From IMG/VR virus record IMGVR_UViG_3300017760_001552, positions 1 to 42,065 of that record: DNA of 42,065 nucleotides. The stretch is one strand, 5' to 3'. Made by a program: the position numbers and the translations under genes. This stretch comes from a virus. The notes under the pieces are model-generated. The model saw only the letters and a program-made list of their open reading frames with translations. It was not told the DNA's origin and made no database searches. Positions 20,787 through 28,716 of this stretch are shown here, in pieces. Numbering within the stretch: the stretch's first letter is position 1; each line of letters starts with the position of its first letter.

Positions 20787-22249
20787 CTAAACAATTGATG
20801 GATTATACACAGGTAGAGCTTGAGCAATTAACTCAAAAGATTTTAGAGAATGGTCATGCGGTTTTACATGATCAAGATTTAACAAGACAACAACTTGTAG
20901 AAACTTGTAGTCGTTTTGGAGAAATTGAAGAATTGGATTATTTTATGAATCCAAAGGATAGCCCTCAGATAAGTATTGTGTCAGGTAAGGTTGTCGATGG
21001 TAAAGCATTAGGCATGTTTGGACCTACTGAGCTTGAATGGCATGCCAATGGTACTGGTAGATATAACTTTGATGAAATTTGTGTAGGATTATATTGCGTA
21101 GAAGAATGTATTGATACAGTACTGTCGTTGGTAGATCAGTGTAGAGCGTTTGAAGAACTACCAGAGAAAGAAAAAGAGTATTATCGAGCTATTGATATTC
21201 ATCTTGATAATTCTGGACCACGTGCCAGAATATGGAGAAATGATGGAGAGTATTCAAAAGCATATAAAAACCAAGGTGAACAAAATTTTAGAATTGGTCA
21301 AGAACACTACAAAGAAAAGTTGGATCGTAGACCTTTAGTTGCAAAGCATCCAGTGTCTGGTCGTGAATACTTTTATCCTATGTTTATTTACTTAACAAAA
21401 GCATGGCATAATGGTGTAGAGATAGAGGACTTTGAACACTTCTATGAAATTTTAAATAGTAAAATTACCAGATCAAAATATATGAGTCACCATGTGTTTA
21501 GAAAAGGCGATCTACTCTTTATGGATCAGCTCACTACAAGTCATAGAAGGTCTGCTGTTAAGAATAAAGACAGACAACTATGGAGAACAGCATTTGATTA
21601 TAAGAAAACATCAAAGCAGATACCATGGCCAGAGATTAAAACAAAAATAGAGAATGGTCAGAAAGTGCCTCTGAAGGAAGATTATGAATTTAGTGATATG
21701 GCTTATCTTGATTCACCAGAAGCATATGAGCTATTTGAAACTCAAGCAAATATTATTATAGAAAAACAGTGTAAAGGTATTGTTGATGTTGGCTGTAGAC
21801 ATGGACCAGTATTAGATATATTACACTCAAAGGGCTATACTGATTTTGAGTATATGGGATTTGATACTTCTAAAGAGCCTATTGATATAGCAACAGAAAA
21901 GTGGAAAGATCATAGTAATATAGAATTTAGATGTGAGAGTTGGAATGATCCAGACTGTTTCTTTGTTGACTTTGATGTAGATCAAGTGATATGGAGCGGT
22001 GTATTACTATACAGACCAGATGATCACTTTGAGTTCTTTGATAAGATTACAAATAAATTATACTCAAGCCCTAATGCTATCATACAAGAACCTATGCCAT
22101 GGCAAAGACACTGGAAAGCTGGTCTTATTCTAAACACTATTGCAGATAGTATGGAAGAATATAAAGATGCATATAAAGAATTTAAAGAATATAAACTCGA
22201 CCTTGATATATTTGCTGGTCGCAGATTAGTTGCGGATGTTACATTATGA
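20783..22249 (+). CDS. TauD-like oxygenase fused to SAM methyltransferase
   Basis: The 488-residue protein has two domains. Residues 1-275 match the upstream TauD-like gene, with ELEWHANG (H87, N89), distal H254 in TTSHRRS and R268 in QLWRTAFDY, so again HxN in place of HxD. Residues 310-488 are a class I SAM methyltransferase, with motif I IVDVGCRHGPVLDIL at 333-347 and MGFDTS as motif II. The fusion implies sequential oxidation and methylation of one substrate. It overlaps both neighbours by ATGA. Confidence 0.82.
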   Translation: MTKQLMDYTQVELEQLTQKILENGHAVLHDQDLTRQQLVETCSRFGEIEELDYFMNPKDSPQISIVSGKVVDGKALGMFGPTELEWHANGTGRYNFDEICVGLYCVEECIDTVLSLVDQCRAFEELPEKEKEYYRAIDIHLDNSGPRARIWRNDGEYSKAYKNQGEQNFRIGQEHYKEKLDRRPLVAKHPVSGREYFYPMFIYLTKAWHNGVEIEDFEHFYEILNSKITRSKYMSHHVFRKGDLLFMDQLTTSHRRSAVKNKDRQLWRTAFDYKKTSKQIPWPEIKTKIENGQKVPLKEDYEFSDMAYLDSPEAYELFETQANIIIEKQCKGIVDVGCRHGPVLDILHSKGYTDFEYMGFDTSKEPIDIATEKWKDHSNIEFRCESWNDPDCFFVDFDVDQVIWSGVLLYRPDDHFEFFDKITNKLYSSPNAIIQEPMPWQRHWKAGLILNTIADSMEEYKDAYKEFKEYKLDLDIFAGRRLVADVTL

Positions 22250-22830
22250 TATTAGCACTCAGTACCTCACAAGCATCTAACAGTCTCAACTACAGAGGGC
22301 TAAAACTACTCAGCTGTGATTTTGATAGAATAGATTGCTTGGCTGACTATGATATACCTGTAGTAAATGTTAATGGTATGGACGCAGATATACCTAAAGA
22401 TGTTGCTGCTGTATTTCTTATGATGCATCAGTTTGATAAGTTTGTGTTTGCAATACCAGAGTTTACTGGAATGATGAGTTCAAGTACAAAGAACCTATTA
22501 GACTGGGCTGTTGTAATATCAAATATGAATTTAGATCATGGTAAAGGATACCCTTGGACTGATAAACACGTCATACTTCTCACCTTTACTCCGAGTGGAA
22601 AAGAAGGTGGTGGCAGACATATGGAACAGACTAAAGATATATTTAAAAAACTTGGTGCAAATGTTGTATATACAGATGTATCTACATATGGTTGGCATCA
22701 TGTTATACCAGATAACCAAGAACACTTTACTGAGATGTCTGATAAGATAAACAACTATCTACTATATAAAGCAGATAATAAAGAGTATTTTAAAAACAAA
22801 TATAATGATTGGAATGAAAAATGGGATTAG
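22246..22830 (+). CDS. NADPH-dependent FMN reductase-like flavoprotein
   Basis: The 194-residue protein starts MILALSTSQASNSLNYRG, the phosphate-binding segment of flavodoxin-fold reductases, and has FAIPEFTGMMSSSTKNLLDW at about residues 68-87, the characteristic second block. Such enzymes pass electrons from NAD(P)H to FMN or quinones. Within the island it may supply reduced flavin or keep iron reduced. It overlaps its neighbours by 4 and 10 bases. Confidence 0.82.
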   Translation: MILALSTSQASNSLNYRGLKLLSCDFDRIDCLADYDIPVVNVNGMDADIPKDVAAVFLMMHQFDKFVFAIPEFTGMMSSSTKNLLDWAVVISNMNLDHGKGYPWTDKHVILLTFTPSGKEGGGRHMEQTKDIFKKLGANVVYTDVSTYGWHHVIPDNQEHFTEMSDKINNYLLYKADNKEYFKNKYNDWNEKWD

Positions 22831-23225
22831 AAACTAAAGGTTTGTACATACTTAAAGATGATGATTATGTACCTTATAATTTACCAATGGGTAAAGTGAT
22901 TTTATGTGGTGTGCCTGGAGCATTTACACCAGGCTGTACTAAAAGACATCTGCCAGGATTTGCAAAGAATTTAGACAAGTTAGATGCTAAGGTTGTGTTT
23001 GTTGCGGTTAATGATCCGAGTGTCATGCATGCATGGAATGTATTATATGGTCATCCTCACATTGATGCAGTCGCAGATCCATTAGCTGTATTCAGTAAAT
23101 ATATGGGTAAGGATGTTGACTTTGGTGATTATATGGGTATTAGATGTAAACGATATGCTATGCTTATAGAGGATGGTGTATTTGTAAAAGAATATGCAGA
23201 TCCGTTTATTGAAGGTGTATTATGA
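22821..23225 (+). CDS. Peroxiredoxin (Prx5-like)
   Basis: The 134-residue protein has VPGAFTPGCTKRHLPGF, containing the PxxxTxxC peroxidatic active site (Cys near residue 39), and VNDPSVMHAWN typical of Prx5-type enzymes. It reduces peroxides with a thiol donor. Prx5 proteins usually have about 160 residues, so it is slightly short. It may protect against peroxide from uncoupled oxygenase turnover, which is inference from the neighbourhood. ATGA overlap with the next gene. Confidence 0.85.
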   Translation: MGLETKGLYILKDDDYVPYNLPMGKVILCGVPGAFTPGCTKRHLPGFAKNLDKLDAKVVFVAVNDPSVMHAWNVLYGHPHIDAVADPLAVFSKYMGKDVDFGDYMGIRCKRYAMLIEDGVFVKEYADPFIEGVL

Positions 23226-23887
23226 TACCAGGCATTGCAGAGTATGTAGATGTTGATCCTCAGCATGAATTATTACTTGACCTGTATGAAAAAGTAAAAG
23301 GTGTAAGGGCTGGGGAGGACTTTAATGTTTTTGGTAAGACACCATTTGAGAGTTATTCGTTAGAATATAATATGACTGGTAAGGATACTGGTTATGAAGA
23401 AATATATGACCCTATCTTATCTCAGCACAGAATGGTACATCCACATTATCAGTTTAGATCAACTGGATTTAATACTGCTGATAGTACAGAGAAAGATGTA
23501 TTCCCTCATACCGACATAGATCAGAATAGAGAACACAGTCAAGGGTACAATATCATATATCCTGTGCTTGGAGCAAGTCGTTTAGATTATTATGAAACAC
23601 TAGAAGACGAAATATGCCTACCTGAAAAGAACGCTCAAGGATATTATTACTATCATGAGTTTAAAGCTCAGAGTCAGATGGGTCAAGGCACGCCAGAGTT
23701 TGAAAAGTTTTTAGCTGATCGTAAGATTGGTGAGATCATTATTGATAAGCCTTGTCTTATTGATACAGAAGTAATGCATAGAGTAATTATTACAGAGGCA
23801 CCCAGATGTGCATTTGTGACAAGATGGAATAATATACCACCTATTGACTTCCATTCGTTTAAAGAAAGAGTTGAGTCTATATTATGA
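23222..23887 (+). CDS. 2OG-Fe(II) oxygenase-like protein
   Basis: The 221-residue protein has FPHTDIDQ (H96, D98), a long insertion with Tyr-rich YYYYH, then DTEVMHRV (H186) and APRCAFVTRW (R195). This is a complete HxD...H...R facial triad plus 2OG-binding Arg. It does not match a subfamily I can name. It is coupled to both neighbours by ATGA overlaps. Substrate unknown. Confidence 0.72.
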   Translation: MIPGIAEYVDVDPQHELLLDLYEKVKGVRAGEDFNVFGKTPFESYSLEYNMTGKDTGYEEIYDPILSQHRMVHPHYQFRSTGFNTADSTEKDVFPHTDIDQNREHSQGYNIIYPVLGASRLDYYETLEDEICLPEKNAQGYYYYHEFKAQSQMGQGTPEFEKFLADRKIGEIIIDKPCLIDTEVMHRVIITEAPRCAFVTRWNNIPPIDFHSFKERVESIL

Positions 23888-24366
23888 ACTGGCAAACATC
23901 ATATACTATAAATGATGATTTAAAAGAAAAAATATCTAATATATGCAATAAAAAATTAGAAGGTGAGCCAGACGATCAAGAAGTATGGCATAGAACATCT
24001 CATATAACTTTAAATTCCTACACGTGGTCCTTTTATAAAGCAGAGGGGCTTAACGAAGTTAAGGAACAACTTAAAATAATTACAGGCTTAGATACAATAT
24101 ATGAGCATGGATATACATGTATATGGAGATACAACCAAGAGTTTCCAAAGTGTCCAATACATATAGATCATGAAGCTCAACATAAAGGATCTCTTTGTAT
24201 ATCTTTGTCTGGGTACCATAATATATTTTTACATGATATAAAAACAAAAGAAAAACTAGAAAAGATTACTGTGAAAGATAATAGTATTATGTTTATAAAC
24301 AACTCAAAGTATTATCATAGCGTAGAAGGTAACGGCGATCTGTGGATACTAGGAGTAAAGAAGTGA
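23884..24366 (+). CDS. 2OG-Fe(II) oxygenase-like protein, no obvious 2OG Arg
   Basis: The 160-residue protein has PIHIDHEA (H93, D95) and YYHSVEG (H145), consistent with a cupin-type iron site. The position expected to carry the 2OG-binding basic residue reads GDLWILGV and lacks Arg or Lys. It may use another residue or be a non-2OG cupin. It is the fourth oxygenase-like reading frame on the + strand here, counting the fusion as one, after those at 18517, 19100, 20783 and 23222 it is the fifth domain. ATGA and GTGA overlaps tie it to its neighbours. Confidence 0.6.
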   Translation: MNWQTSYTINDDLKEKISNICNKKLEGEPDDQEVWHRTSHITLNSYTWSFYKAEGLNEVKEQLKIITGLDTIYEHGYTCIWRYNQEFPKCPIHIDHEAQHKGSLCISLSGYHNIFLHDIKTKEKLEKITVKDNSIMFINNSKYYHSVEGNGDLWILGVKK

Positions 24367-24917
24367 GAATAGTTCCGTATATAAAAGATTCAAAGCCTAC
24401 TTATGAGGAACCAGATCAATGCCATGATGCCTTTCTGCAACTACAGGTAGAGAAAGACACTGATAGATTATCAGACAACTATTCTTATAAAAATTTAAAC
24501 TTAGATAGAATGGTAATGTTTAACTTTGTATTTGATGGAAACAATCCAGTTTTATGTTCAGGTTGCGAGACCATATATCCTGGTGTTGTAAGAGTTATGT
24601 CTAGGTATTACCATTATAAAAATTATAGAACAGATGGTACGTCTATGTTTGAGAAGGTGGATAACTTTAAGGAGCTAAATTACTGTGTCGACAACCTTGA
24701 TGCTCCTCTTATAATTTGGACACGTGAATTCAGTAAAGGTTTCTTTACTAAACTCAAAAGAGCACGCCCTGATATATTTGAAGATTGGCAAGTGTATCCA
24801 GATAAACTACAGATAGGAAGCCCACCTTTAAAGAAAGCAAATAATCTACAGTATGTATTTTATAAAGGCGATATTAACTATCTGCGCAACCCACAATATG
24901 AAGACGGTACTCCATAG
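24363..24917 (+). CDS. Hypothetical protein of the oxygenase island
   Basis: The GTG at 24363 overlaps the previous stop (GTGA) and has AGGAG at 24351-24355, giving 184 residues. Blocks MVMFNFVFDGNNPVLCSGCE, GVVRVMSRYYHYKNYRT and YVFYKGDINYLRN suggest an alpha/beta domain, possibly acetyltransferase-like, but I cannot assign it. It is the last + strand gene of the coupled chain, and its end overlaps the convergent gene by 44 bases. Confidence 0.65.
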   Translation: MRIVPYIKDSKPTYEEPDQCHDAFLQLQVEKDTDRLSDNYSYKNLNLDRMVMFNFVFDGNNPVLCSGCETIYPGVVRVMSRYYHYKNYRTDGTSMFEKVDNFKELNYCVDNLDAPLIIWTREFSKGFFTKLKRARPDIFEDWQVYPDKLQIGSPPLKKANNLQYVFYKGDINYLRNPQYEDGTP

Positions 24918-25311
24918 AAGCATTTACAAATGTATGTTTCTTTCTGGTGTCGACTAGATAGTGAGAACCATCTGCCGGATACCTGCTTACAACATCATCT
25001 ATAACAAAAAAGTTATTCTCGTTAGTAAGTAATGGTATATGCATTCTTTGAGTAGGGTCACGGTGATATGTGTAGCATGACTTAGGTGCTAACTTCATAA
25101 GCCTTGATCTATACATTCCTAATGAATCTAATACAGAATTAGTATATGGCAGATCATATGCATATACATTAAAATCTTGTTCTGTATTAACCAATTTGGT
25201 CAGACGACCTTCCCCACCAACATTATCTTTTGTAACCTGTAAGGACAATTGTTCTTCATACTCAGGTAAGCCCTGTAGTTCTAATAGTATATGTTCTATG
25301 TCTATGCGCAT
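24874..25311 (-). CDS. 2OG-Fe(II) oxygenase, aspartyl-hydroxylase-like
   Basis: The start at 25311 (MRIDIEHIL) overlaps the upstream SDR stop by 10 bases and gives 145 residues. MKLAPKSCYTYHRD carries H83 and D85, KKHTFVN has H126, and EYRLHIVG has R136, a full facial triad with 2OG Arg. It resembles the C-terminal domain of the protein at 18517 but lacks the N-terminal extension. It forms a two-gene minus-strand operon with the SDR, converging on the island. Substrate unknown. Confidence 0.76.
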   Translation of the reverse strand: MRIDIEHILLELQGLPEYEEQLSLQVTKDNVGGEGRLTKLVNTEQDFNVYAYDLPYTNSVLDSLGMYRSRLMKLAPKSCYTYHRDPTQRMHIPLLTNENNFFVIDDVVSRYPADGSHYLVDTRKKHTFVNASMEYRLHIVGCADS

Positions 25312-25724
25312 ACTGTTAATTCTTTCACATTGTATTCTTGAATAAGAACCCATTCGATAACATCTATCACATAATCTAAAGGCATCTTTTCAACATCTTT
25401 ATGTGCTGATCTTTCAGTATCAAAGTAACCAAAGTTCAGACACGTTGTTTTCTTACCAGCTATGAACAACTGGTTATTAGCTTCTCGTAAGGCTCTTTTC
25501 TCTACAGCATATTTGTGTAGATATGTAAAATCACTTGCGTGAGATCCTATGTTAATGATACGTTTATTAAGAGCTGCTGCTTTGTATAGCATATCTACTT
25601 GTTCAAAGCCATCATGTTTACAATTAATGAATATATCGCATTCTTCTAATGTAGATACAGTATCATATTTTTGTTTTAATGCTTCACCTAGACCTCGTCT
25701 AGTACCAGTAATATAAAATTTCAT
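25302..25724 (-). CDS. Minimal short-chain dehydrogenase/reductase
   Basis: The 140-residue protein starts KFYITGTRRGLGEAL, containing the NAD(P)-binding TGxxxGxG. It has Ser61 in INIGSHASD and Tyr72/Lys76 in KYAVEK, the Ser-Tyr-Lys catalytic set. Classical SDRs have about 250 residues, so this is a strongly reduced form with the segment between the cofactor strand and the active site shortened, yet all key residues remain. GAGG precedes the start. It is upstream of the minus-strand oxygenase, suggesting joint action. Confidence 0.78.
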   Translation of the reverse strand: MKFYITGTRRGLGEALKQKYDTVSTLEECDIFINCKHDGFEQVDMLYKAAALNKRIINIGSHASDFTYLHKYAVEKRALREANNQLFIAGKKTTCLNFGYFDTERSAHKDVEKMPLDYVIDVIEWVLIQEYNVKELTVCA

Positions 25725-25735
25725 CTTCGCCTCAT

Positions 25736-25753
25736 TGTAACATATTTGTTACA
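25736..25753. promoter_or_regulatory. TGTAACA-N4-TGTTACA palindrome
   Basis: TGTAACA (25736-25742) and TGTTACA (25747-25753) form the same 7-4-7 inverted repeat seen at 8443-8460. It lies in the divergent region between the SDR (minus) and an early promoter (plus), 26 bases before the -35 box. Confidence 0.52.
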
Positions 25754-25779
25754 CATTTGTATTATTATCAAATAAACAC

Positions 25780-25808
25780 TTTACAACCATATTTAGTTGT
25801 GTTATACT
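25780..25808 (+). promoter_or_regulatory. Sigma70-like early promoter
   Basis: TTTACA (25780-25785), 17-bp spacer, TATACT (25803-25808) with TGT before the -10. The leader TTATATCAAATAACGGAG is related to but diverged from cassettes A, B and D. Confidence 0.78.
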
Positions 25809-25835
25809 ACTTATATCAAATAACGGAGATACATT

Positions 25836-26015
25836 ATGATTAAAGTAAATGATATTCAAGACGCTCTATTAGTAGAGGATCTTATTCAAGGTGTGATCAG
25901 ACGAGCTGATGGCTGTTCTAAAGAACACGTATTAATAGAGCTTGATATGATTTGTACTACTCTTCAAAAAAATGTAACTCGCATCGAAAGCGAAATGGAA
26001 AAGGAAGCTGTATAA
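25836..26015 (+). CDS. Small hypothetical early protein (59 aa)
   Basis: The ATG at 25836 has CGGAG upstream and follows an early promoter. The 59-residue product is helical and charged (VEDLIQGVIRRADG, NVTRIESEMEKEA), possibly a coiled coil. The stop and the next start overlap as TAATG. No family recognised. Confidence 0.65.
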   Translation: MIKVNDIQDALLVEDLIQGVIRRADGCSKEHVLIELDMICTTLQKNVTRIESEMEKEAV

Positions 26016-26410
26016 TGTATACTTACACAACTGATTTATTTTCTGATCTTCATAAAGATGTTTATGGATATCGTCCTCGTGGTGAAGCTATGGATGAGTG
26101 GAACTCTCGTACTCCTCGCCAGAAGAATGAGCTATATAATGCTCTTTGTGATGAGCTTGAAGCAGTTACTCAAGATGATGAGCGGCGTGCTGCTCGTAAT
26201 GTGTTTGAGTTCACTGGTGAAATACTTGATATGATTGAGCTAGGTGCTAAAGACAGAGAAACTGCTCTGCGCTGGATGACTCAAGAGGATAAGTTTTATT
26301 CTGAGCAATGTGTATCTCACTGGGTCTGGTCTCGTGGCATCTTGTTTACTGACTATGGTAAGCAGTTGGTTAAAGACCTTATGAACATTGTCGAGATAAA
26401 AGCAAATTAA
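26015..26410 (+). CDS. Conserved phage hypothetical protein
   Basis: The ATG at 26015 is coupled to the previous stop and gives 131 residues. LFSDLHKDVYGYRPRGEAM near the N-terminus and a later LFTDYGKQLVKDL are patterns I recall from many tailed-phage hypothetical proteins of marine and enteric phages. Acidic residues dominate the helical middle. Function unknown; location after an early promoter suggests early expression. Confidence 0.72.
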   Translation: MYTYTTDLFSDLHKDVYGYRPRGEAMDEWNSRTPRQKNELYNALCDELEAVTQDDERRAARNVFEFTGEILDMIELGAKDRETALRWMTQEDKFYSEQCVSHWVWSRGILFTDYGKQLVKDLMNIVEIKAN

Positions 26411-26433
26411 TTGAAAAAAAATCAAATTAGTTG

Positions 26434-26498
26434 TTTACATCTGTAATTGGATGTGTTATACTAATTTTAGAAACAAAAAATGGAATGGAGATTATATA
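26434..26498 (+). promoter_or_regulatory. Early promoter-leader cassette C
   Basis: TTTACA (26434-26439), 17-bp spacer, TATACT (26457-26462) with TGT before it, then a leader with TTTTAGAAACAAAAAATGG. Upstream AAATTAGTTG is shared with cassette D at 41690. It drives the DUF932 gene. Confidence 0.8.
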
Positions 26499-27473
26499 AT
26501 GGCACATGAAGTAGAAATGATTGATGGTGTGGCTCAAATGGCTTTTGTTGGTGATACACCTTGGCATGGTCTTGGTACTCAAGTTCATAATGACTTGAGC
26601 CCTTTGCAGATGATGCAGAAAGCTGGTCTTGATTGGAACGTCAAGAAAGTAGATGCTTTTATCAATGTAGGTGATGAGCAAATCAAAACAGGACAACAAG
26701 CACTTGTTCGTTCTTCTGATAACTCAATTTTAACAAATGTAGGCAAAGGTTGGAATCCTGTTCAGAATGAGCAAGCATTTGAATTCTTTGCAGAATATGT
26801 GGCAGCTGGAGATATGGAAATGCATACAGCTGGTTCACTCAAGGGTGGTCAGCAAGTCTGGGCTCTTGCAAAGATAAAGGAATCTTTTGATGTATTTGGC
26901 GATGATACTGTTGAGTCTTATTTACTTTTTTCTAATCCCCATCAGTATGGCAAATCTATTAATGTTAGGTTTACTCCTGTACGGGTTGTATGTAATAACA
27001 CCCTCACAATGAGCCTAGAAAGCAAAGCTGATCGTGCTGTTGCTGTAGGTCACCGAACAGAATTTAATCCTGATATGGTTAAAGAGCAACTAGGCATTGC
27101 ACATGAGAAGTTTGCCAAGTATAAAGAAATGGCTCAGTTCCTTGGATCACGTAAGTTTAAAGTTGAAGATTTGTTGAACTACTATAACAATGTGTTCCCT
27201 CATACTCACACACCTAATAAGGTTTCTGAAGTAAAAGCTAAAGAGGAAATGTCTCGTACAGCTCAGTTATGTTTAGATAACTTAGAAACACAACCTGGAG
27301 CACAGTATGGTGAAGGCTCATGGTGGCAGGCATTTAATTCTGTTACTTATGTTACAGATCACTTACAGGGTCGCAATGCAGAGAATAGATTGCACAGCCA
27401 GTGGTTTGGACAGAACCAGCTTCGTAAAGTAAAAGCAGCAGAGCAAGCAGTCAAGTTTGCTCTGGCTGCCTAA
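26499..27473 (+). CDS. DUF932 phage/plasmid protein
   Basis: The ATG at 26499 has GGAATGGAG upstream and gives 324 residues. The N-terminus MAHEVEMIDG and GDTPWHGLGTQV are typical of the DUF932 (TIGR03299) family, found in many phages and plasmids. FTPVRVVCNNTLTMSL is another family block. Its biochemical role is not known. Strong early transcription is implied by the cassette. It is followed 11 bases later by a small gene and then a terminator. Confidence 0.87.
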   Translation: MAHEVEMIDGVAQMAFVGDTPWHGLGTQVHNDLSPLQMMQKAGLDWNVKKVDAFINVGDEQIKTGQQALVRSSDNSILTNVGKGWNPVQNEQAFEFFAEYVAAGDMEMHTAGSLKGGQQVWALAKIKESFDVFGDDTVESYLLFSNPHQYGKSINVRFTPVRVVCNNTLTMSLESKADRAVAVGHRTEFNPDMVKEQLGIAHEKFAKYKEMAQFLGSRKFKVEDLLNYYNNVFPHTHTPNKVSEVKAKEEMSRTAQLCLDNLETQPGAQYGEGSWWQAFNSVTYVTDHLQGRNAENRLHSQWFGQNQLRKVKAAEQAVKFALAA

Positions 27474-27484
27474 GGAGATATATC

Positions 27485-27667
27485 ATGCAACTTGTAAATG
27501 ATAATAATGATGCTGAGTTAGTTGCCGTTAAAGCAACTAACGACGATGCAGTCACCATTGGAAAAATGGTTGATAACATGAATAGGTCTCTAAAAGATGA
27601 TGGATATGCCTATAGGTATATTACTGATCTTATTGGTGATAGGATTTATATCCGACAACTCGTATAA
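27485..27667 (+). CDS. Small hypothetical protein (60 aa)
   Basis: A 60-residue acidic protein with AAGGAG at its start. It contains DAVTIGKMVDNMNRSLKDDG and ends in DRIYIRQLV. No family recognised. It is the last gene before a strong terminator. Confidence 0.6.
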   Translation: MQLVNDNNDAELVAVKATNDDAVTIGKMVDNMNRSLKDDGYAYRYITDLIGDRIYIRQLV

Positions 27668-27689
27668 TATTAACTTTCTCCCTTAACTG

Positions 27690-27714
27690 AGCCACCTTCG
27701 GGTGGCTTTTTTTT
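27690..27714 (+). terminator. Strong rho-independent terminator
   Basis: GCCACC (27691-27696) and GGTGGC (27701-27706) close a stable TTCG tetraloop, followed by eight Ts. A-T closure extends the stem by one pair. Confidence 0.93.
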
Positions 27715-27716
27715 AT

Positions 27717-27724
27717 TATAAATA
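27717..27724 (+). promoter_or_regulatory. T4-type late promoter element before capsid-cargo cluster
   Basis: An exact TATAAATA lies 3 bases after the terminator T run and 27 bases before the first gene with a capsid-targeting N-terminus, where late expression would be expected. Confidence 0.65.
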
Positions 27725-27750
27725 CTAGCAAATAATATCTGGAAAAGAGT

Positions 27751-28716
27751 ATGAAAACATTTAAAGGGTTTATAACAGAAATGGCTTCTTTATCTCCAAA
27801 AGAAATGGTAAAATACAAATGGCGTATTGAGGTATTTCTTCGCAAGTATAAATCAAAGGATAAGAAAGAACGCACATTTGAATTAGCAAAAGGTAGTAGT
27901 AAAGTTACCTTTAAATATGAGCCAAAGGTAGCTGCAGTTGTAGCTAAAGGGAATCAAGCTACACTCAGAGATGTTCGTCTAACCGGTGATGATGGTAAAA
28001 CGTATAGAATTAGTGCACTCGGAAAAACTGCAGAGTTTGGTGGTAAGGGTGCTGGATCCGGTACAGCTAAAGAAGATGCTGAACTTGCAAGCTTGCGTAA
28101 ACAATTAAATGATATTCGTACTAAAACAGCTATGGGTTATGTTCCTATAAAAGTTGGTAAAAAGATTTATAATGTTGCAGCTACTGAGACAACACCTGGT
28201 GTACCAAAGTCTGACTTCCATTTAATTGATGTTGATGGTAAAGAATGTGTTTGGATTTCTCATAAAGATGGTAAAGGTCCAAAAGACTTCCAACAATGGG
28301 GCGGTATCTCAAAGAGATCAGAACCTACGATTCACAATCATAAAGAAGTACAAGCATTTATTAATGATTTAAAAACACAATATCCAGATGGCTTACCACG
28401 TGCCACTTCTTTATATCGCAAGATTAAAGATAAGAAATTAAAAAATCTAAGTGTATATGGTAACCAATATGGTAGAGCACTAGGGCGACAGAATACTTCT
28501 ATCCTTATTCAAGGACCAGTAAAGCTGGTTAAGAAAGGTAGAGCATACGAATTCCAATCTAACCATATCCATTATAACGGAGATAAGGTTGACGATTTAG
28601 GATTTGAGCCTGTGTTATCAGCTATCTATAAAGGTGATCGTAGTGATGCTGGAGTAAAAGGTACTAGAATAGTAATCATGCCAATTCAAGGCAGAAAATT
28701 TAAAGGAACAGTTTAA
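27751..28716 (+). CDS. Head-cargo protein with capsid-targeting N-terminus
   Basis: The 321-residue protein starts MKTFKGFITE, close to the T4 internal-protein targeting sequence MKTYQEFIAE, where the prohead protease gp21 cuts after I/L-x-E. The remainder is basic. KSDFHLIDVD followed by ECVWISHKDG at about residues 148-170 could be a D...(D/E)xK-like nuclease core, but this is weak. HNHKEVQAFINDL follows. It heads a late operon of similarly tagged proteins. Packaging is inferred by analogy with T4 IPI-III and Alt. Confidence 0.68.
   Translation: MKTFKGFITEMASLSPKEMVKYKWRIEVFLRKYKSKDKKERTFELAKGSSKVTFKYEPKVAAVVAKGNQATLRDVRLTGDDGKTYRISALGKTAEFGGKGAGSGTAKEDAELASLRKQLNDIRTKTAMGYVPIKVGKKIYNVAATETTPGVPKSDFHLIDVDGKECVWISHKDGKGPKDFQQWGGISKRSEPTIHNHKEVQAFINDLKTQYPDGLPRATSLYRKIKDKKLKNLSVYGNQYGRALGRQNTSILIQGPVKLVKKGRAYEFQSNHIHYNGDKVDDLGFEPVLSAIYKGDRSDAGVKGTRIVIMPIQGRKFKGTV

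Noticed and set aside
25952-26014. An upstream start for the 26015 gene
   Set aside because: The extension overlaps the 59-residue gene in another frame; TAATG coupling at 26013-26017 and the conserved N-terminus support 26015.
27751-28716. PD-(D/E)xK nuclease assignment for the first head-cargo protein
   Set aside because: Only a loose D...ExK-like spacing is visible without the surrounding fold pattern, so no nuclease name was given.
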